From assembly GCA_927911475.1 (NCBI GenBank), contig CAKMPP010000112.1:1-13715 (forward strand): DNA of 13,715 nt, written 5' to 3'. This DNA comes from an uncultured Solobacterium sp. Its GTDB lineage: Bacteria > Bacillota_I > Bacilli_A > Erysipelotrichales > Erysipelotrichaceae. Below are positions 1 through 8,883 of the stretch, in pieces; positions within the stretch are counted from its first letter, which is position 1, and each line of letters opens with the position of its first letter. The translations under genes and the position numbers were made by a program. Below the pieces are notes generated by a model. The model was not told the origin of the DNA and made no database searches. It saw only the letters and a program-made list of their open reading frames with translations.

Positions 1-55
1 CTAAACCTGATAAGAGTACTGCTGCACATAAGCCTGATAATAATTTTTTGTTCAT
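1..55 (-). CDS. lipoprotein, N-terminal signal peptide only (cut by window edge)
   Basis: The first 18 codons are visible and read MNKKLLSGLCAAVLLSGL, a basic start followed by a hydrophobic stretch typical of a lipoprotein signal peptide; the lipobox cysteine would lie just beyond the edge. A strong ribosome site (AAAGGGGAA, about 58-66) overlaps the stop codon of the upstream lipoprotein gene, so the two are probably translationally coupled. The peptide closely resembles the start of that upstream neighbour (MKKKLLSGLCAGIMLVGL), and the DNA is also similar, so this is a tandem paralogue. Function cannot be judged from this fragment. Confidence 0.7.
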   Translation of the reverse strand, partial: MNKKLLSGLCAAVLLSGL

Positions 56-66
56 ACTATTCCCCT

Positions 67-778
67 TTAGTCATTTACTACTTTGAGTTCTAAACTATTC
101 GCAGCTTCTTCTGCTTTTGATCCTTTTGGTGTATGAATTTCTACATTCTTATTTGAATTTTCCGGGAAGTAGAATAAGTCTGTTATTTCAGTTACACTTT
201 CAGGTATTGTGATCGATTTGATTGATGGTGTGTCTGAAAATACCAATTTACCAATTGATTTTGTTCCTTCCGGAAATACAACAGACTCTAGAGAACTTGC
301 TCCTAAAAATGCGTGATCATCTACAGTTTCTAAAGATGTTCCTAAATAAATGTACTTCAATGCTTTATCTCGACCAAAAGATGACTCTCCAACATATCTT
401 ACTGTATCTGGTAAGACGATTGCCTCACATTTTTCAAGATTTGCCATACCACGCTGTGCAATCGCTATAACAGGTTTACCTTTAATTTCCTTTGGTACAC
501 GAACAACCTTGTCATCAGAAGTGCAACTATAGATAGCATAACCTTCTTGCCATTCTTCATAGGTGAAGTACTTTTTCATCTGTCTCTGGGAAATCTTTGA
601 AGTTCTTCTCTGTTACTTCAGAGTTGTTTGTTGTAGCTGTTGTGTTATTTTCTGTTTCCTTTGTTTCTGTTGTTGAAGTACTTGTTGTAGTATCTTGTTT
701 TGGTTCCTTAGGTCCACAACCTACTAAACCCACAAGCATGATTCCTGCACATAAGCCCGATAATAATTTCTTTTTCAT
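67..778 (-). CDS. leucine-rich-repeat (BspA-like) lipoprotein, one-base frameshift
   Basis: The gene lies in two frames, 778-557 and 579-67. The first part has a lipoprotein signal peptide with lipobox LVGC (Cys21) and a Thr/Ser/Asn-rich linker (about residues 29-60). The second part is an LRR_5/BspA-type domain of about four repeats of ~23 residues with cores such as IVLPDTVRYVG and ITIPESVTEI. The halves overlap at an A5 run (plus-strand T5, 572-576). Removing one A gives a continuous FPETDEKYFTYEEW junction and a 236-residue protein, and the apparent second start MKKYF has only a poor ribosome site. I infer one gene, probably a surface-anchored lipoprotein binding an unknown ligand. The upstream ribosome site AGGGGGT is at about 786-792. 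Whether the shift is real or an error cannot be told from the sequence alone. Confidence 0.8.
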
Positions 779-806
779 AAGAATACCCCCTATATTTTCA
801 TGAATA

Positions 807-836
807 GTATTAATAATATTTTGTTGTTAATATCAA
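807..836 (-). promoter_or_regulatory. possible promoter of the LRR lipoprotein genes
   Basis: On the minus strand a TTGATA (831-836) and a TAATAC (807-812) are separated by 18 bases, upstream of the strong ribosome site of the LRR lipoprotein. The surrounding 780-930 stretch is AT-rich and otherwise holds nothing I recognise. The -10 match is mediocre, so this is tentative. Confidence 0.3.
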
Positions 837-932
837 TTAAACTGATTTAATCTTCTCACAATTATATATTGTTGAACACATTGAAATCCTTAAGTATTTA
901 TAATTTTAAGATCATTATTACTTTAATTTTTC

Positions 933-983
933 TAAAAAAATGCCGAAGGCACCACAAATGATATTCACGTGTTTCCTTTCGGC
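933..983 (-). terminator. rho-independent terminator of the oxidoreductase operon
   Basis: Reading the minus strand, GCCGAAAGG (975-983) pairs with CCTTCGGC (942-949) with one bulged base, the stem being extended by GTG/CAC-type pairs. It is followed by ATTTTTTT (933-940). It lies 20 bases after the stop of the small membrane protein gene. Confidence 0.8.
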
Positions 984-1002
984 TTTTATTTACGTTTTAC
1001 TC

Positions 1003-1350
1003 TTATTGTTTCACAAATTTTAGGATTTCTTCGTACTTATATACACGTAAGTAACATAGAGCACATACCACAATTACAAGTGTGATAATACCACCTAAAA
1101 TACTATGGATGATTCCTAACACAACACGATAAGCTACCATCGCAAGTACTGTGTAAATCAAACCGTTTGTTATCTTTTGTCCCCCAGTTGCTTGGTATAA
1201 GTACCATAGACCACCAATCACTATTGCTAAACATGCGATGTTTAAGAACAATCTAATAATCGCTAACCAACCTAGTGGTGTACATAATATAAGTGCTCTA
1301 AGGATTGCAGCCGCAAACAACATATTAATTCCTGTACGATATTGATCCAT
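1003..1350 (-). CDS. small hydrophobic membrane protein, unknown function
   Basis: The 115-residue protein starts MDQYRTGINM and is mostly hydrophobic, with about four predicted membrane segments (around residues 10-30, 32-50, 60-82 and 84-104) and a charged C-terminal tail (RVYKYEEILKFVKQ). I chose the ATG at 1348-1350 because AGAGGGAAAT precedes it at good spacing. A longer start at 1404 would overlap the upstream oxidoreductase by 44 bases and adds an 18-residue extension that looks like read-through of another frame. It is the last gene of a probable three-gene operon. I recognise no family; cysteines are present but form no metal-binding motif. Confidence 0.7.
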   Translation of the reverse strand: MDQYRTGINMLFAAAILRALILCTPLGWLAIIRLFLNIACLAIVIGGLWYLYQATGGQKITNGLIYTVLAMVAYRVVLGIIHSILGGIITLVIVVCALCYLRVYKYEEILKFVKQ

Positions 1351-1360
1351 ATATTTCCCT

Positions 1361-2293
1361 CTATCTTTCTGTTTCTTTAAACGATTCATGTACTTCTGTC
1401 GCAACTTCTCGCCCGTCTTTAATTGCGGTTGCGATAGATTGAGGACCTAAATATGCATCCCCTGTTATTAGTACATTTCCTATTGTACTCTGATGTTGAC
1501 CGGAAGTCAAATTCAATTTTTCATCCAGAACACTAAAGTCTACTTTTTGTCCAATTGCCGCAACAACAAGGTCACATGGAATAATATGTTCACTACCTGC
1601 CACTTCGTGCGTTGATCTTCTTCCACTTTCATCTGGTTCACCAAGTTCCATTGTAATAACCTTCACACCAGTTACTTTTCCCGTCTCATCACGCAATACT
1701 TCTTTAATATTTTCTAAGAAATGGAATATAACTCCTTCATTGCGTGCATCTTTGACTTCGCCCTTGTGTGCTGGCATCTCCGCTTCGCTACGACGATAGA
1801 TGATTTTTACATCATCCATGATACGTACAAGACTTCTTGAACAATCCATCGCAACATTACCACCACCCCATACAACGGCGTGTTGGTAGTTCTCTTTGTA
1901 AAAATCATGCATGTGCTTGATGTTTAAATCATGCAGTAAAGTTAATCCTGCAACACAGCCACCTTTTGCTTCAAGACCAAACATATTTTCTACTTGGGCA
2001 CCAATAGCGACTACAATACGGTCAAACTTCTTTTGCAAATCACTGAATAGAATATCTTTTCCTATTGTAGTTTGAAAGTGAAACTGAACACCCGCAGCTG
2101 TAAGTTCGTCCATCAACTTATCAATAAAACTTGTATTGAAGCGAAACTGTGGTATACCCGTATAACAAGCCCCACCTGCACGATCATTCATATCAAATAC
2201 TTCGACGTCATATTCACCAAGTTTTAAAAGTGTTTGAATACTATATAGGGTTGCAGGTCCTGCACCAATATATGCAATTTTCTTCTTTGACAT
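1361..2293 (-). CDS. GltD-like FAD/NAD(P)-dependent oxidoreductase, stand-alone
   Basis: This 310-residue flavoprotein belongs to the glutamate synthase small-chain/ferredoxin-NADP reductase group. It has the N-terminal FAD-binding GAGPA (10-14), a second dinucleotide fold with GGGNVAMD (143-150), the RRSEAEMPA signature (167-175) and a C-terminal FAD motif around TGDAYLGPQSIATAIKDG (277-294). It lacks the N-terminal iron-sulfur region of true GltD, and no gltA is visible, so glutamate synthase activity is not implied. It probably moves electrons from NAD(P)H to an unidentified acceptor in the cytoplasm. The ribosome site AGAGGAAA lies just upstream. It starts 17 bases after a lipoprotein gene and its stop is 10 bases before the next gene's start, indicating one operon. 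The exact substrate is unknown. Confidence 0.85.
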   Translation of the reverse strand: MSKKKIAYIGAGPATLYSIQTLLKLGEYDVEVFDMNDRAGGACYTGIPQFRFNTSFIDKLMDELTAAGVQFHFQTTIGKDILFSDLQKKFDRIVVAIGAQVENMFGLEAKGGCVAGLTLLHDLNIKHMHDFYKENYQHAVVWGGGNVAMDCSRSLVRIMDDVKIIYRRSEAEMPAHKGEVKDARNEGVIFHFLENIKEVLRDETGKVTGVKVITMELGEPDESGRRSTHEVAGSEHIIPCDLVVAAIGQKVDFSVLDEKLNLTSGQHQSTIGNVLITGDAYLGPQSIATAIKDGREVATEVHESFKETER

Positions 2294-2310
2294 TTGATTT
2301 TCCTCTAGTA

Positions 2311-2948
2311 CTACTTATTTTGGTTTGTACCTTTGATATCTGTCACAAACCACTTACCATCGTCTTGTTGTTCAAGTGTAATGACAGAATCCTCATTGAC
2401 ATATTCCTTGTTTTTGAAATTTTCTGTATATACGGAATAAATATTCTCTACAAGTTTCTCCATCATATACTTTGTAGCAGCTTCTTTACCGTCTTTATTT
2501 TGGATCTGTGTTGCTTCGACGGATAGCGTCGCAATCAGTGCCTTGTATTCTTCACCTGTAAAATATTTTCTGATTTCTGTCGTATTTAAGTAGTCCATTG
2601 AGAAGATTACTTCATATTTTCTTTCATTTACTTCTTTTACTTCTTTGATCTGTGGGTTTTCAAAAGATGAAGTTCTGATTTCCTTTTCAATTTCAGCTAG
2701 TTTTTTCTTCGCATCATAGACAAGTCTGCTGAAGTTGAAAAACCAGCTGGTGTCTTAAATGATGATTCAATCGCATCACACATCTTCTGAACATCTTCGC
2801 TGGATTGATCTTTCGCCTTCGCGATATCTCCGCTATCTAATGCGTTGATAAATATTTCTGCTGTCTTTTTAGCTTGTGCTTCAGGTGTTGGCTTACCACA
2901 ACCCGCTAAAACCAATAGCATTGTTAACATTAACTTTGTAAATTTCAT
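2311..2948 (-). CDS. lipoprotein, unknown function, one-base frameshift
   Basis: Two frames make up this gene. The first begins MKFTKLMLTMLLVLAGCGKP, a lipoprotein signal with lipobox LAGC (Cys17), and stops at 2697-2699. The second is open from about 2755 to the stop at 2311 and includes a charged helix (KKKLAEIEKEI) and a C-terminal part ending in a DGKWFVTDI strand. One extra base between 2700 and 2742 would give a 212-residue protein. Candidate sites are the A5 run at 2738-2742 or the T6 run at 2701-2706. The overall pattern resembles DUF4878/DUF5105-like lipoproteins, but this is only a resemblance. I chose the ATG at 2946-2948 because GAGGT precedes it; an upstream GTG lies inside that ribosome site. 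The gene heads the operon with the oxidoreductase. Confidence 0.75.
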
Positions 2949-3003
2949 AATATACCTCACGTTTTTCTGTATTCTACTGTATCATATTTCTACTCAATAT
3001 GAT

Positions 3004-3032
3004 TTGAATTCAGTATTGATATTACGTATAAT
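3004..3032 (+). promoter_or_regulatory. sigma-A type promoter of the tRNA-Thr gene
   Basis: TTGAAT (3004-3009) and a perfect TATAAT (3027-3032) are separated by 17 bases, and the -10 ends ten bases before the mature tRNA 5' end. The same intergenic region must also hold the promoter of the divergent lipoprotein operon. Confidence 0.8.
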
Positions 3033-3041
3033 AATTACATC

Positions 3042-3118
3042 GCCGACATAGCTCAGTTGGTAGAGCAACGCACTCGTAACGCGTAGGTCGCAGGTTTCAA
3101 TTCCTGTTGTCGGCACCA
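3042..3118 (+). tRNA. tRNA-Thr (anticodon CGT), T-loop one base too long
   Basis: The cloverleaf folds with a perfect seven-pair acceptor stem (GCCGACA with TGTCGGC), a GCTC/GAGC D stem, anticodon loop CTCGTAA with anticodon CGT at 3075-3077, and encoded CCA at 3116-3118. The anticodon reads ACG threonine codons. The closing pair of the anticodon stem is an A-C mismatch (3072/3080). The T arm is GCAGG - TTTCAATT - CCTGT, an eight-base loop instead of seven, with one T too many in the run 3095-3097. The gene has its own promoter and terminator and stands alone. Because other one-base changes occur in homopolymers in this window, the extra T is probably an error; otherwise the tRNA would be unusual or non-functional. 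Confidence 0.9.
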
Positions 3119-3125
3119 TTAGACT

Positions 3126-3184
3126 AAAAGCATCTCCCTTTGTATGCATGATATGCATTCACACATGGAAGATGCTTTTATTTT
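3126..3184. terminator. terminator after tRNA-Thr, shared with murE
   Basis: A ten-pair perfect stem AAAAGCATCT (3126-3135) / AGATGCTTTT (3170-3179) encloses an inner hairpin of two ATGCAT units. A T-rich tail follows on the plus strand (3176-3187). It overlaps the murE stop codon and is symmetrical enough to serve both convergent units, with the better tail in the tRNA direction. Confidence 0.85.
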
Positions 3185-4703
3185 ATTCCTCGTTATACTT
3201 CTTTAACTCTAAATTAACACACTCGACATCCGACATAACCCGAATGTATTCAGTGCCACGTTTTTGACGTGTTTCTGCACCCTTACCTGTAATCAAGATA
3301 ACTGTATTACCTTCTGCATTTGCAGCGTCTTCCACTGCTCGTGCAATGGCTTGTTTTCGGTCGATAATGATTTCATATGGTGTCTTTTCTTTTTCAACTG
3401 CTATTGCAATTTCCTGGGCAATTGCCAGTGGATCTTCTTCCCCAGCATCTTCTTCAGTCAAGTAGATGTAGTCAGCATATTTACCTGCAATTTCTCCAAG
3501 GTCATGACGGCGATCTTGTGCCTTCTTACCAGGACATCCAAAGACAATCGTTGCACGATATCCGGGATATTCATTTCGTACAGATTCAAATAATTTCTGA
3601 AAGGATAACCGGTTATGTGCGTAGTCTACAATTGCAGTTATCTTTTGGTCGTTTGATGCATAGATTTCCATACGTCCAGGAACCTTTGCCTGATATAGAC
3701 CTGCTTGAATATCACTGATAGGAATGTCATACAAACGTGCTATTGCAATTGCACATAGTGCATTGGATACGTTAAATAATCCTGGCATTGATAGTTTAAA
3801 CTCGTCATCAAAGTCACTTCCACGAACATTGAAGACAATATCATTTCCGGCTTTATGAACATTGTAACCATAGAAGTCGGCATCTTCATTTGTTTCCGAG
3901 AACGTAATTACTTTCTTACTAGCTTTCGCTGCTTCTAAAATCTCTTCACAATGCTCAGAATCTAAGTTTACAAGTCCATATGTGCACTGGTCAAAGATAC
4001 GTAACTTGGACGCAAAGTAATCTTCCCATGTAGGATGTTCAACCGATGATATGTGGTCATAACCAATATTTAAGAATGCCGCAACGGAGAAGTTTACACC
4101 AAGCACACGGTCATACTTCAACGCTTGTGAAGATACTTCCATCGTCACAAAGTCAATATTCGACTCAACAGCATTTCTGAAGTGTCTTTCTAAATCGAGT
4201 GGCTCAGGTGTTGTTAAGTGTGATTCAAAACGTTCAACACCATCATAGGTGCCAATCGAAGAAATCACTGCACTTTCTTGTTTCTCAACACGTTTAAGAT
4301 ATGTATCTAAGATTGTCTTTACATAATATGTCGTTGTAGACTTTCCTTTTGTTCCAGTCAATCCAATGACATTCAGTTCTTTCCATGGATCGTTATAGTA
4401 CATCGTCGCAATGTTTGCCATTGCATAACGTACATTTGTTAGTGGAATCCATGGAATATTCACTTCTGGATATTCTACTTCACTTAAATATGCAAAGGCA
4501 CCTTTATTCACTGCATCTTGTAGGTACTGTTCTTTAAAATGCACGCCTTTGCACAAGAATAATGTATTACTAACAACCTGTTGTGAATCACAGGATACAA
4601 GTTCCACAACAGTATCCATGCATGTATCAGATAAATGAACTTCACCTAATACATTCTTCTCTTTTAAAAGTGAGATATAGTCTTTTAATAAATATTTCTT
4701 CAT
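3183..4703 (-). CDS. murE: MurE-type UDP-MurNAc-tripeptide synthetase, non-DAP type
   Basis: This 506-residue Mur ligase adds the third amino acid to UDP-MurNAc-L-Ala-D-Glu, using ATP in the cytoplasm. Visible are the ATP loop GTKGKST (117-123), HLTTPEP (162-168), MEVSSQAL (188-195), the probable carbamylated lysine in ASKLRIF (Lys233), DYAHN (360-364) and GKGAE (473-477). Diaminopimelate-type enzymes carry DNPR before the SEDP segment; here the aligned residues read EDAG (418-421), so the DAP-binding arginine is missing. This argues for L-lysine or another diamino acid. AGGAGG (4709-4714) precedes the start and overlaps the racemase stop codon, so the two genes are coupled. It is last in an operon with racemase and ATP-grasp ligase and ends in a terminator. 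Confidence 0.9.
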   Translation of the reverse strand: MKKYLLKDYISLLKEKNVLGEVHLSDTCMDTVVELVSCDSQQVVSNTLFLCKGVHFKEQYLQDAVNKGAFAYLSEVEYPEVNIPWIPLTNVRYAMANIATMYYNDPWKELNVIGLTGTKGKSTTTYYVKTILDTYLKRVEKQESAVISSIGTYDGVERFESHLTTPEPLDLERHFRNAVESNIDFVTMEVSSQALKYDRVLGVNFSVAAFLNIGYDHISSVEHPTWEDYFASKLRIFDQCTYGLVNLDSEHCEEILEAAKASKKVITFSETNEDADFYGYNVHKAGNDIVFNVRGSDFDDEFKLSMPGLFNVSNALCAIAIARLYDIPISDIQAGLYQAKVPGRMEIYASNDQKITAIVDYAHNRLSFQKLFESVRNEYPGYRATIVFGCPGKKAQDRRHDLGEIAGKYADYIYLTEEDAGEEDPLAIAQEIAIAVEKEKTPYEIIIDRKQAIARAVEDAANAEGNTVILITGKGAETRQKRGTEYIRVMSDVECVNLELKKYNEE

Positions 4704-4712
4704 CTAAACCTC

Positions 4713-5423
4713 CTATACATGCAATGGTTCACGGCCAAAGAAGCGAATGCATTCCTCTGCTAAAACCTCCATCGCATCAATATAGAATGAAGGTAGTCCA
4801 TGATATTCACGATATACGGATAATTCTGTACAGCCAAGAATTGCACAATCACAACCAGCATCTCTTACTGCTTTATCAATTGCCGCAAAGCTATGACGAT
4901 TACCCTTTTCTCCTCGCTTGATTTCATCATAGATTAAGGACATGACCTTCTTTTGTGTCTCAGCATCTGGCTGCCATGCTTGCATACCTGCTGCTTCGAT
5001 TTCACGATGATATACGCCTGTCTTAATTGTGCCATCAGTCGCAAGAATCGCCACCTTCTTATGATTTGTTTGTGCCAAGCGTTTTACCGTTTCTCGTGGC
5101 ATATGAATAATTGGAATAGAGATTTCCTTCTGTAAACGATCTGCGAAGTAGTGCGATGTATTACATGGAATCGCAATAGAACAGCTACCACAATTCTCTA
5201 ACAAATGACAATCATGCAACATGCGTTCATATACAACATTCTCATTACCAGATAGAATTGCAGTTGTACGGTCTGGCATCTTTGTATCCGATAATATTAT
5301 TGTTGGAATATGGTCTTGGTCGCATGATGCATCGGTACGAACTAGAATCCACTGATATAAAATTTGTGTTGCCTGTGGACCCATTCCACCCAAGATACCT
5401 AATTTATCTTTTGTCTCTTCCAT
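4713..5423 (-). CDS. aspartate/glutamate racemase family protein
   Basis: This 236-residue, cofactor-independent racemase has the family's GGMGP start motif (12-16) and the two catalytic cysteines in PCNTSH (Cys87) and GCTELS (Cys198). It should interconvert L- and D-aspartate or a related amino acid. The ATG at 5421-5423 is preferred because AGAGGTG ends six bases before it; the alternative GTG at 5430-5432 lies within that ribosome site. It starts 11 bases after the stop of the ATP-grasp gene and its stop overlaps the murE ribosome site. This context suggests that it supplies D-aspartate for a peptidoglycan side branch, as the racemase next to the D-aspartate ligase gene of Enterococcus faecium does. 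The aspartate specificity is inferred from context, not from residues. Confidence 0.9.
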   Translation of the reverse strand: MEETKDKLGILGGMGPQATQILYQWILVRTDASCDQDHIPTIILSDTKMPDRTTAILSGNENVVYERMLHDCHLLENCGSCSIAIPCNTSHYFADRLQKEISIPIIHMPRETVKRLAQTNHKKVAILATDGTIKTGVYHREIEAAGMQAWQPDAETQKKVMSLIYDEIKRGEKGNRHSFAAIDKAVRDAGCDCAILGCTELSVYREYHGLPSFYIDAMEVLAEECIRFFGREPLHV

Positions 5424-5434
5424 ACATGACACCT

Positions 5435-6642
5435 CTATGATTTCTTTACTGCGTATGTCTCGTAATTCTTTCTTTGTCTCTTTAAGTTATACCAAACCCA
5501 TAAGCGATGGAAGAGATTCTTTTCTCCCTTATATACAAGGGAGTTTGTCATCTTACCTGCTTTTTCTAGTTGTCTCATTTTACCGTGGTAGGAAGATACG
5601 ATAAAGTCTCTTGCGACATCTGATGGTACAACCTGCCATAAGCTTTCATTCTCACAGATTTCAAATGGAAGTTCATTACCTTCAATGTAATCTTCCACTA
5701 GATAACGAGCGATATTAAAGCCCGCACCTGTGACATAGTAGTTACTTCTACCTTGACGACAGTTAATCTCAAATAGCTTTAACTTACCATCGCGTTCATC
5801 ATATTTCATATCAAAGTTAGAGAATCCAACATAGTGGATATCTTCTAAGAACTTCTTTAGCTTCATACAGATTTCTTCGTTTTTCTCTGTCATGATAACC
5901 GCATGATTCCCTAATCCATGAGGTGTATGTTCTTCTAGTAAGACATGGCCAAGGCACATCATCTTCACCTGTCCATTCTTATCAGAATAGTTTGTTAATA
6001 CACGCATATAGGAGTCATCACCAGGGATACAATCTTGAATAATCATTGTATCTGGATATCCAGCCGCATAACAACGATCTAGCACATCGTATAATTCTTC
6101 CATTGTCTGTAAGATAAATACCTTATCATTGCCTTCAAATGGATGTTCCCAATAAGTAACGGAATTTGAAGGTTTACAGATAAATGGCGCTGTAATGGTA
6201 ATGTGAAATCATGACCCATTTCTTTGTGGTAGATAAACGTAGCTGGATGGTCTAAACCATACTTGTCGCACATCTCATAGAATTTTTCTTTGTTGATGAG
6301 GATATTTAGAAGTTCAGCATCAATCCCTGCTACGATACAGTTCTTTGGAAATAAGTGCTTATTTTCAGCAGCCAGCTTTACGTATGCATCACCACAACCT
6401 ATGACAAGTACTTTTCCATCTTGGTGACTATTTGCGAAAGTCACAACATTCTTTACATACGCATCTGCATCTTCATTATTTTCACATGCATGATAATCAA
6501 TAATAGAACTGCGATAAGCAGGTCCAGATAAATATTTACCAAAACATGTAGAACGTAATCCATACGCTTCATGGAATGCTCTTGCAACAGAGTATACGTT
6601 TATATCACCACCAAATAACAATGGATAGATTTTTTCCTTCAT
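5435..6642 (-). CDS. ATP-grasp carboxylate-amine ligase, probable D-aspartate ligase, one-base frameshift
   Basis: The gene is split into 6642-6079 and a part ending at 5435. Adding one base near 6191-6197 (CCATTACAG to CCATTTACAG on the minus strand) restores a 402-residue protein through TAPFICKPSNS, where the ATP-binding lysine of the fold sits. The C-terminal half has the metal-binding FSNFDMKYD (274-282) and EINCRQGRSN (292-301) typical of ATP-grasp ligases, and the length fits the carboxylate-amine ligase family containing Asl(fm). With a racemase and MurE directly downstream, the best role is cytoplasmic attachment of D-Asp to the diamino acid side chain of the stem peptide. AAAGAGG precedes the ATG. 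Family membership is clear; the substrate is inferred. The second half's apparent start MEEL is internal. Confidence 0.85.
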
Positions 6643-6675
6643 AAATAGCCTCTTTTCTTTTAATGTACTTCGTTT

Positions 6676-6681
6676 ATTATA
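6676..6681 (-). promoter_or_regulatory. -10 element of the ligase-racemase-murE operon
   Basis: A perfect TATAAT on the minus strand lies 34 bases before the ATG of the ATP-grasp gene, in the 59-base gap after the preceding gene. No good -35 is seen at 16-18 bases (best TAAGCA), so the promoter is tentative. Confidence 0.45.
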
Positions 6682-6701
6682 CTACACAGTTGCTTTGTTG
6701 C

Positions 6702-7247
6702 TTAGATTCGTCCTGCAAGTAGGAATATAGCAAACATAATTGCATTCACAGCAACAACTGAAACCACAATACCAGCTACTATCAAAGTAGGATTGATTCT
6801 CTTTGTAATAAATATGTTACAACCATCTAGTGGCTGTTCATCTGTGCTAAATAACTTATCAAGCAAAGGAATATTCTCTGTATCTGTACTACGCTGAATC
6901 GTCATCAGATAGTTACCTGGTTCAGCATCAAACCAAAAGTGTTGTCTAGAATGTTGTGTAAAGGTGCTTCTTTCTACTTTGAACGTCGTACGATATAAAG
7001 GAATTTCTCTACCAGTTTCCACTTCGTTTATCACAATATTCAATCTTGGGTAGGAAAATTTACCTAACGGTACCCTGAACCAAATCGCATAACTACCTTG
7101 TTCAGTGATTGTGAATTCATCACAATCAAGCGTAGCTTGCATTTCAAAGATACTCTTTCCAAATGCTTTAAAACGTATTACAAACGCAATTGTGCCAATT
7201 AAACACAATATGCCTACTAGTACTATTAATATCACTAAAGACTTCAT
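6702..7247 (-). CDS. two-TM protein of unknown function
   Basis: The 181-residue protein has an N-terminal membrane segment (about 3-25, LVILIVLVGILCLIGTIAFVI) and a C-terminal one (about 154-178), with a roughly 120-residue soluble part between. That part is rich in short alternating strands (SYAIWFRVP, QHFWFDAEPGNYLMTI), suggesting a beta-sandwich, probably displayed outside the cell. I recognise no family and no catalytic motif. GGAGGAGTT just upstream is a very strong ribosome site. The gene lies between the D-Asp operon and the divergent L,D-transpeptidase, but no shared operon is evident; the gap to the ATP-grasp gene holds a separate -10. Confidence 0.75.
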   Translation of the reverse strand: MKSLVILIVLVGILCLIGTIAFVIRFKAFGKSIFEMQATLDCDEFTITEQGSYAIWFRVPLGKFSYPRLNIVINEVETGREIPLYRTTFKVERSTFTQHSRQHFWFDAEPGNYLMTIQRSTDTENIPLLDKLFSTDEQPLDGCNIFITKRINPTLIVAGIVVSVVAVNAIMFAIFLLAGRI

Positions 7248-7330
7248 AACTCCTCCATAATATCCCTTCTATTTTATCAGTTTTATACCCCTATTTCATA
7301 GATATTAAATGAGATATTTATATACATCTA

Positions 7331-7339
7331 TGCTATACT
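7331..7339 (+). promoter_or_regulatory. extended -10 promoter of the L,D-transpeptidase
   Basis: TGCTATACT fits the extended -10 form TGnTATAAT (TATACT at 7334-7339). The -35 region at 17 bases is poor (GAGATA), as is common for extended -10 promoters. The ribosome site GAGGTGA (7374-7380) precedes the ATG at 7385. Confidence 0.55.
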
Positions 7340-7384
7340 TGTCATGTATATTCTGAAGAATATTGAGACGTACGAGGTGAATAT

Positions 7385-8844
7385 ATGTCTGCCAGATCAA
7401 AACAACAAAAAAAGAAAGGTGGCGTCGGTAAGGTTTTACTCATACTCTTAGCAGTTGTGAGTATCATCGCTATCGGCGTATATATTGCAGGTGTTATCTA
7501 TTTCCAACAACATTTCTTCTACCGCACAACAGTTGGTAATACAGATGTAAGTTTTATGGATGTAGATTCAAGTATCGATACACTTACAAACTCTACCAAA
7601 ACCTATAAAATTAAAGTAACTGCCCCTGGAGATAAGGTTTACGAAGTAAAGGGTAAAGATATCTCACTTAGCCTTGCAAGTGATGCAAAGGCATCTGTAG
7701 AAAAGGAAATAAAGGCACAGAATGTATTTACTTGGCCACTTTCTTTGATTCAACCTGAACACAAAGAAATTAAAGTAGAATACAGTGAAACAAAGCTCCA
7801 AAAACAATTAGAAGATTTGTTGTCATTAACAAAAGATCCAGTCAACGCAACAATCTCAATTAACGATGATACATACAAAGTTGTTGAAGCGAAGTATGGT
7901 GCAGATACAGCTGCAGTACAAAAGGAAATTGATGAGGCCATCCATAATCAAACCTACCAATTAACACTGAATAAAGATAACTTCACAGCCCCAGAAATCA
8001 CATCAGAATCTGAGCAGATTACAAATGCTGTAAAGAAGATTGAAAGCTACTTAAAGAGTACAGTATCCTACACGATTGGTGATTCTAAGAAAGTCATGGA
8101 TAAAGCATCCGTACTAAAAGTACTAAGCATTTCTGATACATATGATGTGACCGTTGATGATGCTAAGTTACAAGCATATGTAGAAGAACTAGCCGCAAAC
8201 TTTAATACCTACGGTAAAGTTCGTACATTTAGAACACAAGCTGGTGATGATATTCAAATCGGTGGTGGTGACTACGGCTATATTCTAGATAAGGATTCAG
8301 AATTCAATCAGTTAAAGTCAGATCTTGAATCTGGCATGATGGTTGAAAGACAACCAATGTGGTCCCAAACCGCACAAGGTACTTTAGAAAATGATATCGT
8401 GATACTTATGTAGAACTTGATTACACAAACCAAGTCATGTACTACGTATTACATGGTGAACGTGTATTCTCATCTCCTATCGTATCAGGAAACCTCAACA
8501 TGGGTAGTGGTTCTCCAGATGGTGTCTTCCGTATTAAGTACCGTGTTACAAACACACACTTAAAAGGTACCGATTACGATGGATCTGAATATGATTCACC
8601 AGTAAACTACTTTATCGTATTTGCATATAACATCGGCTTCCACGATGCTCCATGGCAACCATGGTTCGGTGGTGACCGTTATACATATGCAGGATCTCAT
8701 GGTTGTATCAACCTACCGAATGATTCCGCCGCATATATGAATGCGAACGTTCCAAATGATATTGCGGTTGTAGCGTACTATCGTACCCCAGTAAATCTAA
8801 CCGGTACCGCCAACGCCAACTCAAACGCATATTCATATCATTAA
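7385..8844 (+). CDS. L,D-transpeptidase (YkuD domain) with peptidoglycan-binding region, one-base frameshift
   Basis: The gene is split at about 8399. Adding one G (ATCGTGAT to ATCGGTGAT) gives NDIGDTYVELDYTNQ and a 486-residue protein. It has a basic cytoplasmic tail (KQQKKKGGVGK), one membrane anchor (about 17-39), an extracellular region of roughly 300 residues resembling PG_binding_4 domains, and a C-terminal YkuD domain with SHGCINL (His439, catalytic Cys441). The family cleaves the L-Lys3-D-Ala4 bond of a donor tetrapeptide and forms 3-3 cross-links, or anchors proteins. The architecture and length match Ldt(fm) of E. faecium, which acts on D-Asx-branched stems, fitting the nearby D-Asp genes. 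The upstream half would lack the active site if the shift were real. Both halves keep good codon usage. Confidence 0.9.
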
Positions 8845-8846
8845 AC

Positions 8847-8883
8847 AAAAGAAGGTTCTCTTCGCAATCGAGAACCTTCTTTT
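8847..8883. terminator. bidirectional terminator between L,D-transpeptidase and SGNH gene
   Basis: A perfect 14-pair inverted repeat, AAAAGAAGGTTCTC (8847-8860) and GAGAACCTTCTTTT (8870-8883), with a nine-base loop and T-runs on both strands. It lies between two convergent genes and overlaps the stop of the minus-strand gene. Confidence 0.9.
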